The notes under the pieces were generated by a model. The model saw nothing but the letters and a program-made list of their open reading frames with translations. It did not search any database and was not told the origin of the DNA. This document shows positions 46,489 to 59,800 of a DNA stretch of 64,000 bases, one piece after another. Source of the DNA: Sesamum alatum (lineage: Eukaryota; Streptophyta; Magnoliopsida; Lamiales; Pedaliaceae); the NCBI GenBank assembly GCA_034509735.1, contig JACGWO010000011.1, positions 16,405,573 to 16,469,572 on the forward strand, in the 5' to 3' direction. Position 1 is the stretch's first letter; each line of letters begins with the position of its first letter. Both the position numbers and the translations under genes were made by a program.

Positions 46489-49400
46489 TTGATAAGTGCA
46501 GGAGATACAAATGTCATATATACACCTTTGGAGTTATTGAGCCTACATGCCTACAGATTTAATATCAAGGTTCGCTTGATCAAATTGATAGATGTATGCA
46601 CACACGAGCATAAGATAAGAACATTGAATATGATATTTGTTGATTGTAAAGTAAGCATGTCGGATCGTATTATTTTTCTAGATTTATTCTTTAAACTTTA
46701 TAAATTTAGAAAGTTTTGATAAAATTGCATCTCTTTTTGTCAAATTTGACAGGATTTCTTCATGCAAGGTGTGGTTTATACTTGTAATGTTGCTTACATC
46801 ATTTCATGTCTTGTTGAAGGAAACATATATAATATTCAAGGTGTATAAGTGATAGTAGATGATAAAAAATAATAAAATACTACCCCAATGCTATCAGTTG
46901 CTATTAGGTCATAGTGTGAAGATTGAATAGTTTATAGATCATCAGGATAAGTTTTTATACCATTCTTATCACATTGTTAGATTGAAAGACATAGAAAGCC
47001 ACATGAATTTGAATTACCAGCTTATTGGTAAGTCGTTTATATTTTAATTAATTGTATATTTTCTTCTTATATATTCATATATATAAACTAATATATTCTT
47101 TACTGCAGATATTTTTGGATCGTTTGTTTGTGTTAGGTATTGTTGACAAGCTCCAAATGTTTGTTTCTTCGTAAAATATTTATCCTCGATACCACGTAAT
47201 TGTTTTCTACATTGTTTTTTCAATTATTATTAAAATATGGTTGATATGATCGCAACTAATTATTTATTTTTACATACACCAGTATGACCATTGTTCGCAT
47301 GGTTTTGTGTGGTGATTTTGCCACTGATGAAGGAGAAATATGTAAGCGTGCGGATCGGCCCAGGAGTAGCGCGGCGGAAGTGCGGGAAAGCAGTAAAGCA
47401 TACATAAATGGAATTTAAAATAGAATTTAAAACTGGATCAAGGGATGTGCCCTTGATTCTCCCAGGCTTTCGGTGTATCTCATGAATAGAAGAAACATAA
47501 ATAAGATTCATTGAGGCCTAGGGTAGAAGAGAGGAACAAGAAACGTAATAAGGACACTAACCCTCGTAGCGTTCTTCATTCGGCTACATGCATTGTTTCT
47601 AGATTTGCCACAAAGATCTCAAAGTAGACACCCTCTAAAACGTCCACGCAACTCACCGCAATACTTGATACTCTCATGCTAGCAAAATATCAAAAGGGGA
47701 AGAACAGTTGACCAAACGTTATTGATTAAAGAGATCAATTGATCATATGTCCCCTTGTATGAAACAAGAAGACAAAGAAAACAATTTGGGAGGAGGAGAG
47801 GAGGGATGGCCGAGAGAGAGTTTCGGTCAAAAGCGAGAGCTAGGAGAGATGTTATGAGAGTAATATGTGATTGTGTGTGTTTTGAGTATTTATATGATTG
47901 GTACTCCTAATCCTACTCAACTTCTTTCAAAGGACACACCTTAATCAACTTACGAATTTGACCGAGTCAAATAGGATTTGACTTAGTCAAATTTCATCCT
48001 AGCCATCCATCTCAAAAAAATCCCTAGATCAAATCTCATTCATCCATTCTTGATGAGCTTTATGGAGTGGGCCTATTAAATCTAATTTAAATAGCCCAAA
48101 GTCCAATGGGCTTGATGTATTAAATCTAATTAATACTTAAGCCCAAAATAATTTCCACCTTTTAATCTAATTAAAAGGGAAAAGTCTAGCCTCTAATTTC
48201 ATAAATCCTATTTATGAAACAAGCCTGATTAATCCAAAATAGCTCATCACTTCAAAAGTGGGGATCAATTTAATCCAATTAAATTATTTTATCTCCCGGA
48301 ATTAATGTCAAATTAATTCCTTTACTTCTAGTGAATTATGTTTCACTCTTTAGGTTCTCTTTTAGCTAGACTTGGGCCAATCCCCGATTATACCATAACC
48401 GGAATTCGTCCGTCACCATGGGTGGCCATCTAGCAGAGGTCCATGGCACTAGAAACTAGGTGAAAACATGGTGTGAACATTTAGGGTCACGAATGCATAC
48501 GAGTAGAGTCGTTCCGTCTACCATCTCACAGCTATAGTCTAGAGTATGGAATTTGGACGTCGGCCCCCATCCTTGACTCAAGCAGCTACTTATTTACCCA
48601 TTGAAATGTCACTGGGATCCCATTCCATTGTTCATTCACTGTGGCCACAGATTTTGTAAAGAACGAGCCTCAAAGTGTACATGAGACACTACTATCAAAC
48701 ATTGACAGGAGATAGATTCTATCTTGGAATGCACCATCGTCAATGCACATTCTGACTGCACTAGATAGGGCTTATAGCAACCAAGTCTTTTGACATGGTA
48801 ACCTTTCGCCAAACCTAAGACACAGACATAGTGTGCATATGACTGTCGTGGTTCCTTAAGTTCGATGACTAATCTCGTACTATCTAAGCCAGGAATGCCA
48901 GTCATACCAACCAAGCTACTTAAGGCTTCCATATGACGATTCTCGCGAGTCACCTCAGTCAGTTGACCCTATGCCAACTAACCCACTAATATTGCATGGA
49001 TGACACTCGTCACTTGTTGATGAAACACGACAACAATCCTTAGTACAAGTATTACTCGGATCCTCAATACCCAATATCGAGGTCCTTGACTTGGAGGGTT
49101 TCAGACCGACCCACAAAGGCTGGATTCATGACTGCTAACCTATGCCCAGCCTCGTGGATTTACATATCCGATTGTGGGCTTTGTTTGTGCAATGAACAGT
49201 AATATAAGTGAACATAACAAAGTACAACATGCCAAGAACTGAACATCGCTTTTATTCAGAATATCTTATTATACCATTATTGTCAGAAACTTGTTACATA
49301 CGTCTAATGAGATTTGCTTCATGGTCACCTATTCTAATAAAATATTATCGAAGATGCTTGATTACAAAAATTTTTTGTTGGCATCTAGTGTTGTGGTTAA

Positions 49401-50480
49401 AATTGTGAAGGTAAATATGGTTATTTTAATCACATACAAAATGTAATGATTCTTTTTTCTAATTTTTGTAATTATTTTTAGGTCGATCTATATATACACA
49501 TAAGTATAGTAAATTGTATATCAACTAGAGAACAAAGTTTACAAATTGTTTGAGGACTTGGTAAGAGAAACTACACATAAAAAAGTTACTATATATGTTG
49601 GAATTTCTTTATCATTTTTTGTAATTTGGACTTTAAATTTTGAAGGTTTAATGAAGATCGTGACCCACAAAATTTGGTTTCTTTAATTCAATTAAGTAGA
49701 TTTACAATATCCAGGTCACTAAAAATCTCAAATGCTAAAAGTATTTGGATATGTGAGTATGGACCTCAAGATGGCACAAGAATTTTAATTTTGTTATTAC
49801 TCATGAAATATTAGAAAATATTATAGTTTAATATGATTATGAAGTTTAATGCACAAGTAAATTTTTTTCGCACCATTGGTCGTGATGAAAAAATTTATGT
49901 TGATAATATATGGTACCCAACATGCAATCAATGTGAAAAGACTTGCAAACCTTATCGTCGGCTAACAATTTGTGTTGAATACAATAACGTTGTTGATACA
50001 ACTATCAAGTACTATTTTTCATATTATTTACTTATGTCATATCATTATTTTATTTTATATTAAATAAATTATTTTTTAATTACAGGTTTGGAGTCATCTT
50101 AGAGTGAAAGATAACGGTGATATCAATTTGAAATTGTTGAACAAGCAAGCCGAATATATGTTTCGAAATCAAGCTGCTTATTCTAAAATTTTGAAATAAA
50201 AGGTAAATAAAACAATCCTATTTTGGGACACACATAATATTTCATATATACTAATAATTTTGGCATGACATATTATATTACTAGGAAAATGGTCGAAAGA
50301 TGCTACAAGACCACATCAACTCATTCATAAGCCGTGCCTATACATTTATTGTGCCTGTACCACCAATTTTTTCAAGGCCAAATGCTCGTTCTACGGTGAA
50401 TTTTATTTTACCTGTTGATTGGTGTGAAGAGTGTTCATCTTCCAAAGAGATTTTCTGCATAAATAAATGTAAGTATTTAT
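46489..50480 (+). pseudogene. Helitron A RPA-like gene remnant, split by a solo LTR
   Basis: Exon-like pieces encode a single-strand-DNA-binding protein of the RPA1 type carried by plant Helitrons. An OB-fold start lies at 46500-46650 (YRFNIKVRLIKLIDVCTHE). A later DBD-C-like piece with Cys-x2-Cys lies at 49833-50010 (IYVDNIWYPTCNQCEKTC), followed by 50095-50200 (MFRNQAAYSKIL) and 50290-50480. Intron-like AT-rich gaps lie between. The LTR at 47341-49339 interrupts it. No continuous frame remains. Confidence 0.65.
47341..49339 (-). mobile_element. Solo copia-type LTR, 1999 bp
   Basis: Read on the minus strand it starts TATTAGAATAGGTGACC (TGTTAG with one change) and ends GATCCGCACGCTTACA. AAATA is duplicated on both sides (47336-47340, 49340-49344). 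It resembles the LTR of the full element at 31942 in its start, end and several inner blocks but is a different subfamily. No internal retrotransposon sequence remains, so it arose by LTR-LTR recombination. Helitron B near 55490 shows the uninterrupted site. Confidence 0.85.
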
Positions 50481-50954
50481 GATTATGTTTCATTTAATGA
50501 AAAGTACAAAGTTTATTTTTCAAAGAAAATTTAATTTCTCCAAATTTATATTTGTCATTTGTTTTCTATGTTCACCATAATAAAATATATTGATGATATG
50601 TTTTATAAACCATCTGATGCACTCGTTTTGTTTGTTTTTTTCACATTTGTTGGTTTTGATTTCAAGTTGATTTCATTGTCATTAGTCAATTTAGAATTTG
50701 GGTTGCTTTTTGATTTTTATGTAACATATTTTAAACATATAATATTAATTTGCTATTGTACTTACTTGATTCTTTAATAATCTTTCATTTATTTTATGTA
50801 AATCTATTTTGCTTTAGGCTTTATTGATATTAGTGCATTGAATACAAATAAAGTTAATTTTCTTTTATTCATCTAATTTATAGTTTTTTTGGAATTAACT
50901 TTCAAATGCTTTAAAAAGTTATAAAATATTATTTTAATCGTACTTAAGTTAATC

Positions 50955-50980
50955 TATGCATGGCACGGGTAGCACACTAG
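50955..50980 (+). other. Helitron 3' terminus
   Basis: ATGCATGGCACGGG followed by TAGCACACTAG and then T; the GC-rich motif plus CTAG end is typical of plant Helitrons, though the hairpin's left arm has decayed. Confidence 0.65.
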
Positions 50981-51034
50981 TTTATTATTAATATATAACG
51001 GTGAAAAATAACAGATCAATGTGGAAAAATAAGT

Positions 51035-54000
51035 TTACCGTTGTTGCCACATTCTCTTGAGTATTTGGTTGGATTATTGAAGGATCGTCTGTTTAAAGAC
51101 AACATAAGATCCTTAAATTCTATGTTTTGTTTATCATCAATGGGTGGGAAGGTTGATACCTTTGTTCACGATAGAAGAGGACCACCATGCTTGAAGATAT
51201 CTGGTGAAAAATATCATCGAATTGGATATTTACTTCTGCCACCTGGTCGTATGAACAATTTTGTTCAGTTGTATATTTGTGATACAAAAAATGAAGTTCA
51301 CAACCAATTTAGAATCTTACAATAGGGTAACTCGGTGAACCTCACTTCTATTGTTGAGAGTTTGAAAATTATGTTGGATAGTGTGAATCCTTATGTTCAA
51401 GTATTTCGTAACGTAAGAGATGCATTGCATCACGATAGTGGTATGGATTTGTATGTACGTATCTTGCATTCAAGTAGCAACAGACAATATATTCAACCAA
51501 CCACTACTGAGATTGTTGCATTAATTTTTGGTCATTACAATAATGTTGCTTGATGTCACGACATTATAGTATGCAAAAATGATGGATACTTGAAATGAAT
51601 TAGTGAAATGCGTCCGTCGTGTACACCACTTCAGTATCCATTACTCTTTTCATATGAAACTGACGGGTGGAGAATTGGTATACCTTACAATACAATCTTA
51701 GACCAATCAAAAAGTCAAAACGTCTCCATGACAGAGTTCTAGGCCTTTCGATTCCAACATAGAGAATCAGAAGGGACGACATATTTTCAGGGGGCCGTTT
51801 GTTTAACCAACTAGCTGTTGATTGCTATGCAGCAATTGAACAACAATAGTTAAAATTACGTAAAGCCATGTCAAGTTGAAATGCGTGGAGATCTGTATCA
51901 AGGTCTAGAAGATGCTATTGTCACAGGGGACATAGATGCTAGTGCAATTGGAAGAATTGATTGTATTGCCATCATCATTTACAGGAGGTCTGTGTAATAT
52001 CATGCAACATTATCAAGATTCTATAGTGATATGTAGAGCAATTGAACCTCCTGACTTTTACATTGCATTTACAAGTAATCCTAATTGGCTGGAAAGCTAC
52101 CTGATCAACGTACAAAAGATAGACCAGACATCATAGCAAGAATAATCAGAATGAAGCTTAAGCAGTGATAGAACATTTCAAGAAAAATAGTGTTTTGGAG
52201 ATGTATTAATAGGTATATCATATATATATATATGTTATCTTTTTATTTGATATATTAATTGTTAAGTGCATTAATATTTTAAATTTTTTATGTAAATAGA
52301 TATTCTTGAGTTAGAACTTCATAAACGAGGACTACCTCACTCACACAAAACTTTGACTTTATCTGAACAAGATAAGTCTATCACTCCTGAAGATATTGGT
52401 CGGTTTATATGTGTTGGAATTCCTGACAAGGATGTTGACCTTTAGCTTATGAAATTATTGTCAGATGCATGATCCATGGACCATGTGGGTCATATAATCC
52501 AAATGCCTCATGCATGGTTGATGCAAAGTGTTTCTAAACACTATCCAAAAAATTTTTGTGAAACTACCATTGGTGGAGATGGATTTGTTGCATATAGGCG
52601 TAGATGTGATCCCAGAAATAGTGTAATGTTTAATGCGATGGAAATAGACAGTAGATCGATTGTTCCATACGATCGTGGCCTCCTTGTATTGTTTGATGCA
52701 TACATAAATGTCGAGAAATGTGCATCTCTAAAATTGATGGAGTATATTTTCAAGTACATGCCTAAGGGAACTGATCGGCCTATAATTGTTAGTGAATATA
52801 ATGTTTAAACCCTCAGAATAATGAGGAGAGTTATAGACATGTTGATAAAATTAAACAATATTTGGATTGTTATTATGTATCAGCTATTGAATCATGTTGG
52901 AGAATGTACAAATTTGAGCTACAAAGACATAGTCTAACTGTTGAACGCTTACAATACCATTTGCCAAATCCGCAATTGGTGGTGTTCCGCGAAGAAGATC
53001 ATTTGTATAACATTGTCAATCATGAATGTGTTCATGATGCAATGTTAACCAAATGGTTTGAAGCAAATACGAAGTATATGGAAGCAAGATCATTACTTTA
53101 TGTGGAATTTCTTACTGGTTGGGTTCGGAAGTGGGCTACAAAGGATCGGGTCATGAAAATATGGTAAATGTATTGGTAGGTTGCCTTATGCTCATCCAAG
53201 TTTTGGAGAAAAATACTACTTGTGCATGCTACTCTATAAAGTTTGTGGTGTTCAATGTTTTGAGGATTTAAAAACTTTTAATAGGATTATATATCCTACA
53301 TTTAAGCAAGCCTATGCAACCCATGGTTTGTTAGATGTGGATAATGAATGGAATGGAGCACTATCTGGATCATCAACTTGGGCATCATCGGTTAAACTTC
53401 GAGATATACCATGCTTATGTTTTTAGAGATAACAGATCCTGTTAACTTATGGGAACGACATTGGAGGGTTGTGGTAGATGATTTGCAACATAGAGTCAGA
53501 TGAGATTTAACGGATACCAACATACATTCAACTGATGTGGACTTGAAGGATTGGACACTTCAAGAAATTGAATGTTACGCTGAATGGATTAATTTGATTG
53601 GAGAAGGAAAAACAAGATGTTTATTTTTCAGTGATGGTAGAGAATCTAACTGGTTTGAAATCCCTGAAGAGTTTTTAATAGAAAATTGTGATAATTCCTT
53701 AATGCAACTGATAAATGAAACCTATCCGCGAGTTGAATGATAAGTACAAAAATTGTACTTATCTAGAAGACAGAGCTATTTTAGCCCCCCAAAAATAGTG
53801 ATGTTGATGAAATCAATTCTGCAATGTTGTCTGTGCTACCTGGTGAAATTTATCAATTTTGTCGTGCATATACTTTATCTCTTGAGGAAACATGTGGTCA
53901 TGAGCAAAATATGAATTTGTCAGAATTGCTGAACTCTATAAAGATTTCTAGTATTCCTAATCATTGCTTAGAGCTAAAGAAATGGGCGCATGTAATAGTT

Positions 54001-54290
54001 ATGAGGAATCTTAACCAATCTTTGGGTTTGTGCAACGGAACTCGGCTCATTATCTCGAAAATGTACAAAAAGGTGCTTGAGGCACGTGTCATCACCGGAT
54101 CTCATATGGGCGAAGAAGTCCCAATTCCACGAATTGTTTCTTATTACCACTCAGTCTCAAATATTTGTTCCAATGAAAAGAAGATAATTTCCTATATAGT
54201 TGGCATTTGCAATGACTATTAATAAGAGTCAAAGACAAACATTAGATAGAGTATGATTGTATTTGCGAGAGCCGATATCCAAACATGGTT
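51035..54290 (+). pseudogene. Helitron B Rep-helicase remnant
   Basis: Opens LPHSLEYLVGLLKDRL then FCLSSMGGKVDTFVHDRRGP (51041-51325). The Helitron-like domain is at 51940-52080 (LIVLPSSFTGGLCNIMQHYQ), and an intron-like gap lies at 52213-52302. The HUH region is intact as HKRGLPHSHKT (52318-52360). Then come YPKNFCETTIGGDGFVAYRR (52541), LLVLFDAYINVEKCASLK and CWRMYKFELQ (52890). A large deletion joins KDWTLQEIECYAEWINLIGE (53537) directly to the late helicase, so the Walker motifs are gone. The end has NLNQSLGLCNGTRLIISK (54005). Multiple stops, so it is not functional. Confidence 0.8.
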
Positions 54291-54642
54291 AGTTATATAT
54301 TGCATTTTCACATGTAACAAATGTATTCGTCTTAAAGATGCTCATTTTTAATAAACCTGAAATACCTTGAAATTGTACAAAAAATATCGTGCATCATAAG
54401 GTACTTGCTACAATTTATGAACAGAATTATTTTTATTTTATATTTTTCTTTATAATTATCTTTTTAGCATAACTATATATCTTATCTTAAGATTCATATA
54501 TTGGTATATACAAAATTTATCATAATTGCATAATCATGAATCGTTCACATTTTTCTTTTATTTATGTATATTTTTCTTAAATTGCAATATATTCGTGTAT
54601 TTCAAAAAATTACATACATTGAAAGGTTAAAATAAATATTTA

Positions 54643-55885
54643 TTGATAAGTGTAGGAGATACAAATGTAATATATACATCTTTGGAGTTAATGAGCTCAC
54701 ATCGTTACAGATTTAATATCAAGGTTCGCTTGATCAGATTGAAAGATGTATACACACATGAGAATAAGCTAAGAAAATTGATGATGGTAATTGTTGACTA
54801 TAAAGTAAGTATATGTCTGATTGTATAATTGGTCTACATTTATCTTTTACTTTTATAAATTTAGAAAGTTTTGACAAAATTGCATATATTTTTATCAAAT
54901 TTGGAAGAGTTTCTTCATGCAAGGAGTGGTTTATGGTTGTATTGTTGCTTACATCATTTCATGCCTTGTTGAAGGAAACATATATAATATTCAATGTGTA
55001 TAAGTGGCAGTAGCTGATAAAAAATATAGAATATTACGCCACTGCTATCCGTTGCAGTAGGTCATGGTGTGAAGGTTCAGGATATTACAGATCGTCAGGA
55101 TGAGTTTTTCGCCATTTTTATCATATTGTTAGATTGAAAGATATAGAAAGCTACATGAATTTGAATTACCAGTTTATTTGTAAGTTGGTTCATATTTTAG
55201 TTAATTGCATATTTGTGCTTCTTATTTATATACATATATAAAATAATTTATACTTTATTGCAGATATTTTGGATTGGTTGTTTGTGTTATGTATTATCGA
55301 CAAGCTCTAAATTGTTCATTTATTCGTGAAATCTTGATCCTCGATACGACGTAACTGTTTTATACTTTGTTTTTTTAATTGTTATTAAAATATGGTTAAT
55401 ATAATTGCAACTAATCATTCATTTTTACATACTCCAGTATGACAGTTGTTCGCATAGTTTTGTGTGGTAATTTTGCCATTGATGAAGGGGACAAATTGTC
55501 AACGATGCTTGATCACAACAATATTTTGTTGGCATATTCCGTTGTGGTTAAAATTTTTAAAGGTAAATAAGTTATTTTATCCAATTTCAAAATGTAGTGA
55601 TTCTTTTGTGTAATGTTAGTTTTATTGTTTTCAGGTCCATCTATATATACACATAAGTTTGACAAATTGTATAGCAACTACAGAACAAAGTTTACAAATC
55701 GCCTGAGGGCTTGGTAAGAGAAACTACACATAAAAATGTTACTATGTTGGAACTTCTTTATCAATTTTTTATAATTTGCAATTCAAAATTTGAAGGCTTA
55801 ATGAAGATCGTGGCCCATAAAAGTTTTTTTTTTCAATATTCAGGTCACTAAAAATCTCAAATGATATAAGGATTTTGGATAATTG
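54643..55885 (+). pseudogene. Helitron B RPA-like remnant, 5' part
   Basis: Parallels 46489-47335 plus 49345-49760 of Helitron A: YRFNIKVRLIRLKDVYTHEN at 54700, then diverged exon-like pieces (55440-55720). It ends at GAGAATGG just before a MITE terminus. Confidence 0.6.
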
Positions 55886-55912
55886 AGAATGGGGTAAGTT
55901 GTGGGACGTAAA
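55886..55912. mobile_element. Isolated MITE terminus at the right inversion breakpoint
   Basis: GTAAGTTGTGGGACGTAAAT then TGCCATTTTC matches the right end of the MITE at 17755-18048. It stands alone between Helitron B and the AGP flank. Confidence 0.65.
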
Positions 55913-56157
55913 TTGCCATTTTCCTACATCCAACCAATTCTATGATGAGCGTCTGGTTGCTTTCCTTATTGGAGTGGAATTTCTCCATAGTAAACTTCTA
56001 GGCTTCCATATGTAAATGTTTATAATAAGTTTCCAAGCACCTTTTTGCTTTAAATTAGTTTATACAACTGAACATTCTGTCTTCCCAAAAAAAAAAAGAA
56101 AAAAAAGATAGAAAACATGAGTTGAAATCCACACTAACAAATACCATTACACTCTTC

Positions 56158-56352
56158 TTAGTGTATGTAGAAGGCAAAGAAGGATAAGATGGCGGCTCCC
56201 ACCAAGGACCCCAAGGTTGGCAAGGAAACCATGGCATTGCTGGTCGGGACGGGCATTGGAGCTGGCGCCTCAGAGATGGTGGTGGCAACTACGGTGTTCA
56301 TGGAGGCGGCAACCATGATGACTGCGGTGCAAGCAATTTTCTTCATTTCCAT
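56158..56352 (-). CDS. Arabinogalactan peptide, AGP23-like, copy 2
   Basis: 64 residues, six differences from copy 1, mostly in the signal peptide (CTAVIMVAASMNTVVATT). The SEAPAPMPVPTS mature segment and the LGSLVGAAILSFFAFYIH tail are kept, so secretion, proline-linked glycosylation and GPI anchoring are all predicted. The MEMKK start is chosen by family and copy comparison, although an upstream in-frame ATG exists at 56397. The reading frame is intact. Confidence 0.85.
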   Translation of the reverse strand: MEMKKIACTAVIMVAASMNTVVATTISEAPAPMPVPTSNAMVSLPTLGSLVGAAILSFFAFYIH

Positions 56353-56484
56353 AATAGTGGAAACTCTGGGGAAAAATTGCCGAAGGGAATTGATCACAAC
56401 AATCGCCGACCGAGTCCTGCCTATTTATTTTGCAAGTGTGAATTCATTTTTGCTGTGAATGAAATAGGTGGTATTTGAAGGCTT

Positions 56485-56493
56485 TTTATATAG
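56485..56493 (-). promoter_or_regulatory. TATA box of AGP copy 2
   Basis: CTATATAAA on the minus strand with the same flanks (CCACTATATAAAAAGCC) as the other copies, about 135 bases before the ATG. Confidence 0.75.
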
Positions 56494-56884
56494 TGGTATT
56501 TGTCTATATTTAGAAATAGTTCGAGTAAATATCTACCATTAATTTTTCATCCTACTAGTTTTAGAATGTTACTCGACATTGGTCCTTTATCATAGGGATA
56601 GTATTTATTAATGTAGTTAGAAATTTCTTTCTCAAATATACATCATAAATATTGTACTTCTTTTATCAAAATTATAACATAAACTATAGTTTTATAATTT
56701 AATATATATATATATATATATAAAAGGAGCAAATATTGGAATCAGTTTTTCCGTTTCAAAAACTAAAATATGCATATCTAGATTTTGGTAATGATTAGTT
56801 AGTGTTTTTTTAATCAAAAATATAATTATTCATATCTAGAAAGTTTTGATGATACTATTTTCTTAAAAGTATTAGTCAAAAGCA
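56494..56884. other. Upstream region of AGP copy 2
   Basis: Matches 10450-10800 (TTGGTCCTTTA, AAACTAAAATATGCA, TCTAGAAAGTTTTGATGAT), so the promoter region is duplicated with the gene. A (TA)n tract lies at 56700-56722. Confidence 0.6.
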
Positions 56885-59800
56885 CATGGACGTGGTTCTC
56901 GGACTATGGTTTAGGACCAGGCACTAGAATATAGCTTGGGTGGAATGTGAATGAAATTGATGTGAGAATTTTGGAAACTTCAGATCAGATTATACACTGC
57001 AGTGTTGAGAAACGAAGTGACCTGGAAGTCTTCTTTGTGATGATGGTGTACGGCCATAATGAGGTATCCTGTAAGTGCACGTTGTGGGTGACTTTAGTTG
57101 TGTTGTTGATGAAAGTGAAATATGTGGTGCATGTGCGGATTCTTCTCAAGCCATGCTAGAGTTTCATGAATGTCTCTCGCAAGCACGATTGCATACACTC
57201 CCCATGGAGGGACAACCTTATTCATGGTACAATCGAAGCTTTGGCCTTTGTAGCTTGTGGAAGCGGCTTGATCACATGCTTGGAAATGAGGTGTGGTTTA
57301 CACATTGTGACTGGCCTTATCTGTGCTCCACCCTCCATACGTCGGACCACAACCCTCTTGTTCTGGGGGGTGAAGGGATTTATCGAAGGTTCAAGCCGTA
57401 TTTCAGATTCGACAATTATCTTGCTGCAGATGCGGAGTTCCTACCGGTAGTGTTGCGCGAGTGGGAGCGACCTATCTTTGGCCTCCTTACGTACGCTTTA
57501 TGTCAAAAATTAAAAATGATTAAAGCCAGTTTTCATCTCTCAGAGACGCCGCAAAGGAGATCTGGCCATTAATTCACGGCTAGCAGCAGAGTTCTTACAA
57601 CAGATACAACAATTGGTCCAGTCTTATGCTACTGTAAGAGTGTTGCATGATTTGGAGAATTTTTGTCGACTTATTTTCGAGAAAGCAACGCGCCAAGAGA
57701 ATGAAATGTTACGGCAGCGAGCAAAACTAAACTGGCAGAAAGAGGGAGATCAATGCACTAGAGTGTTCTACCAGAAACTTTCAGCACAGCAAGCACGCCG
57801 CAAAATCACTCAGATCCGCGACAGTGCTGATAATTTACTCCTTGGCCAGGAAACTGTTGCCAATGAACTTGTTCGGTGGTTTATGGAATTGTTAGGTGGC
57901 CTGAGACGTGAGTTTAAAGGGAATCTGGATCATCGTCGCCCCTTTCTCACAGGCGTCTTAACGGATTAGCAGCGTGCCCATCTCCTTGCACCAGTTTCTC
58001 ATGGTGAAATCTGTACGGCTGTGTTCTCGATCAATGATGATAAGGCCCCAGGCCTGGATGGCTATTCGGCAGGATTCTTTAAGAAAGCATGGTCGGTGGT
58101 GGGAACGGATGTCATGAACGTTGTTAGGGACTTCTTTGTAACCAGAAGATTGCTTAAGCAGATCAATGCTACCTTTTTAGCCCTCATCCCGAAGGTGGCG
58201 CACCCACAAACAGCTACTGATTTTAGGCCCATCGCATGTTGTAATGTACTCTATAAAATTATCTCCAAAGTGTTGGTGAATAGAATACAACCACTCTTGG
58301 ATACACTTATGGCGCCTGTACAGAATGCTTTCTTTTCGAGACGGCGGGTTAGTGATAATATCCTCTTAGCTCAGGAACTCCTGCAAGGCTATAATCAATG
58401 CCATCGCCCCCCTCCCCCCGGTGTGTAATGAAAATTGATATCGGTAAAGCATATGATACGGTGGAATGGGGATTTCTTCTCGCGGTCCTCAAGGTGATGG
58501 GTTTCCCAATAGTTTTTCTTAATTGGATTGAGCAATGTGTCACCATTGGCGTTGCAAGGAACTTGGTCTGTTTATGCTTAGTTTCGCTGATGATGTGCTT
58601 CTGTTTTGTTGTGCCGATAGATCTTCAGTTTCAGTAGTGAAGAGAATGTTGGATGATTTCGGTACGATGTCGGGTCTTTGTGCTAATGCGGACAAGAGCT
58701 GTCTTATAGTCTCCAAGGGGGCTGAAGTTGAGAGGACCACACTTCTGGAAGTAGTGAGATTTTGTGAGGGTTCGCTCCCCATTCGCTATTTGGGTGTGCC
58801 GCTAATCGCTTTGAAGCTAACTATTGCAGATTGCGGCCCTCTGATCCACAAAATTGATCAATCCATGCCTGGAACGTCAAGCATTTGTCATACGCGGGAC
58901 GTGTGCAACTTATAAAATCCGTACTTATGTCATATCATCTCATTGGTCTTTTGTCTTCATCCTTCCGAAAGGAGTCGTCAAATTAATGGAACAGAAGATT
59001 CGAGCATTTTTGTGGGGCGGGTGCTCAGCAAAGGTAAGTTGGGCACAAGCATGTTTGTCGTTGTCGGCTAGAGGCCTGAGTATTCCATCTATTGAGATAA
59101 CAAACCGTGCTATAATGTGTAAGAATCTGTGGAATGTGATTGAAGGAGATGAATGATCGATTTGGGTTCAGTAGATTTATCAACACCGACTTTGGTGCCA
59201 CTCAGTTTGGACGGTGTCTCCAACTATTGGTGCATGGAGTTGGAAAAAACTGAGCTAACTACGTGCATACGTCCAAACTATGGTTGACTATAAAGTTGGA
59301 AATGGCGAGAAGATTTGGTTATGGAAGGACACGTGGCATCCTCAAGGTGTGTTGCTGGAAGTCGCCCCGAAGGGTCCCCACTGTTGGGGCTGCCGACTAA
59401 TGCCCGCCTTGCTACGGTTATCCAAAACGGGGAATGGAATTGGGCGGTATCCCGAGCTGTTTCGACGCTTGGATTCAGCGAGGCACTTCCTACAATTAAT
59501 CCGGGTTCTGACCGTGTGTTATGGAAAGGTAATGTGGGTAAGAGTTTTGTGCAATCTTGTATGGAATTCCTACGCCCTCCTGCTCCGACAGTTGGCTGGG
59601 GCTCTCTGCTTCTTGGCCCTGTTAAAATTACTCGGAATGTGTTTGTGTTGTGGCTTGATATACTTGAGAGATTATCCACAATGGATAAACTTTGGATGTT
59701 TCACCATGAGAACCGCACTTCTGTGCTCTGTGATGGAGCTCAATCGGAGTCGCACACGCATTTGTTCTTTGAATGCCCGTATTCCAAACGGTGTATCAAC

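Larger units (their letters stand above)
42240..50980 (+). mobile_element. Helitron A (degenerate, autonomous-type)
   Basis: Contains decayed Rep-helicase (42294-46250) and RPA-like (46489-50480) genes. The 3' end CACGGG...CACACTAG at 50955-50980, followed by T, fits the plant Helitron terminus (GC-rich motif just before CTRR, inserted before T). The 5' terminus was not located; homology to Helitron B begins at about 42240. A solo LTR of 2 kb lies at 47341-49339. Confidence 0.75.
50981..55890 (+). mobile_element. Helitron B, 5' part, head-to-tail with Helitron A
   Basis: It begins right after the CTAG of Helitron A and is collinear with Helitron A from 42240 on. It stops at about 55885 within the RPA region, with the remainder found inverted at 16755-17750. 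Confidence 0.75.
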
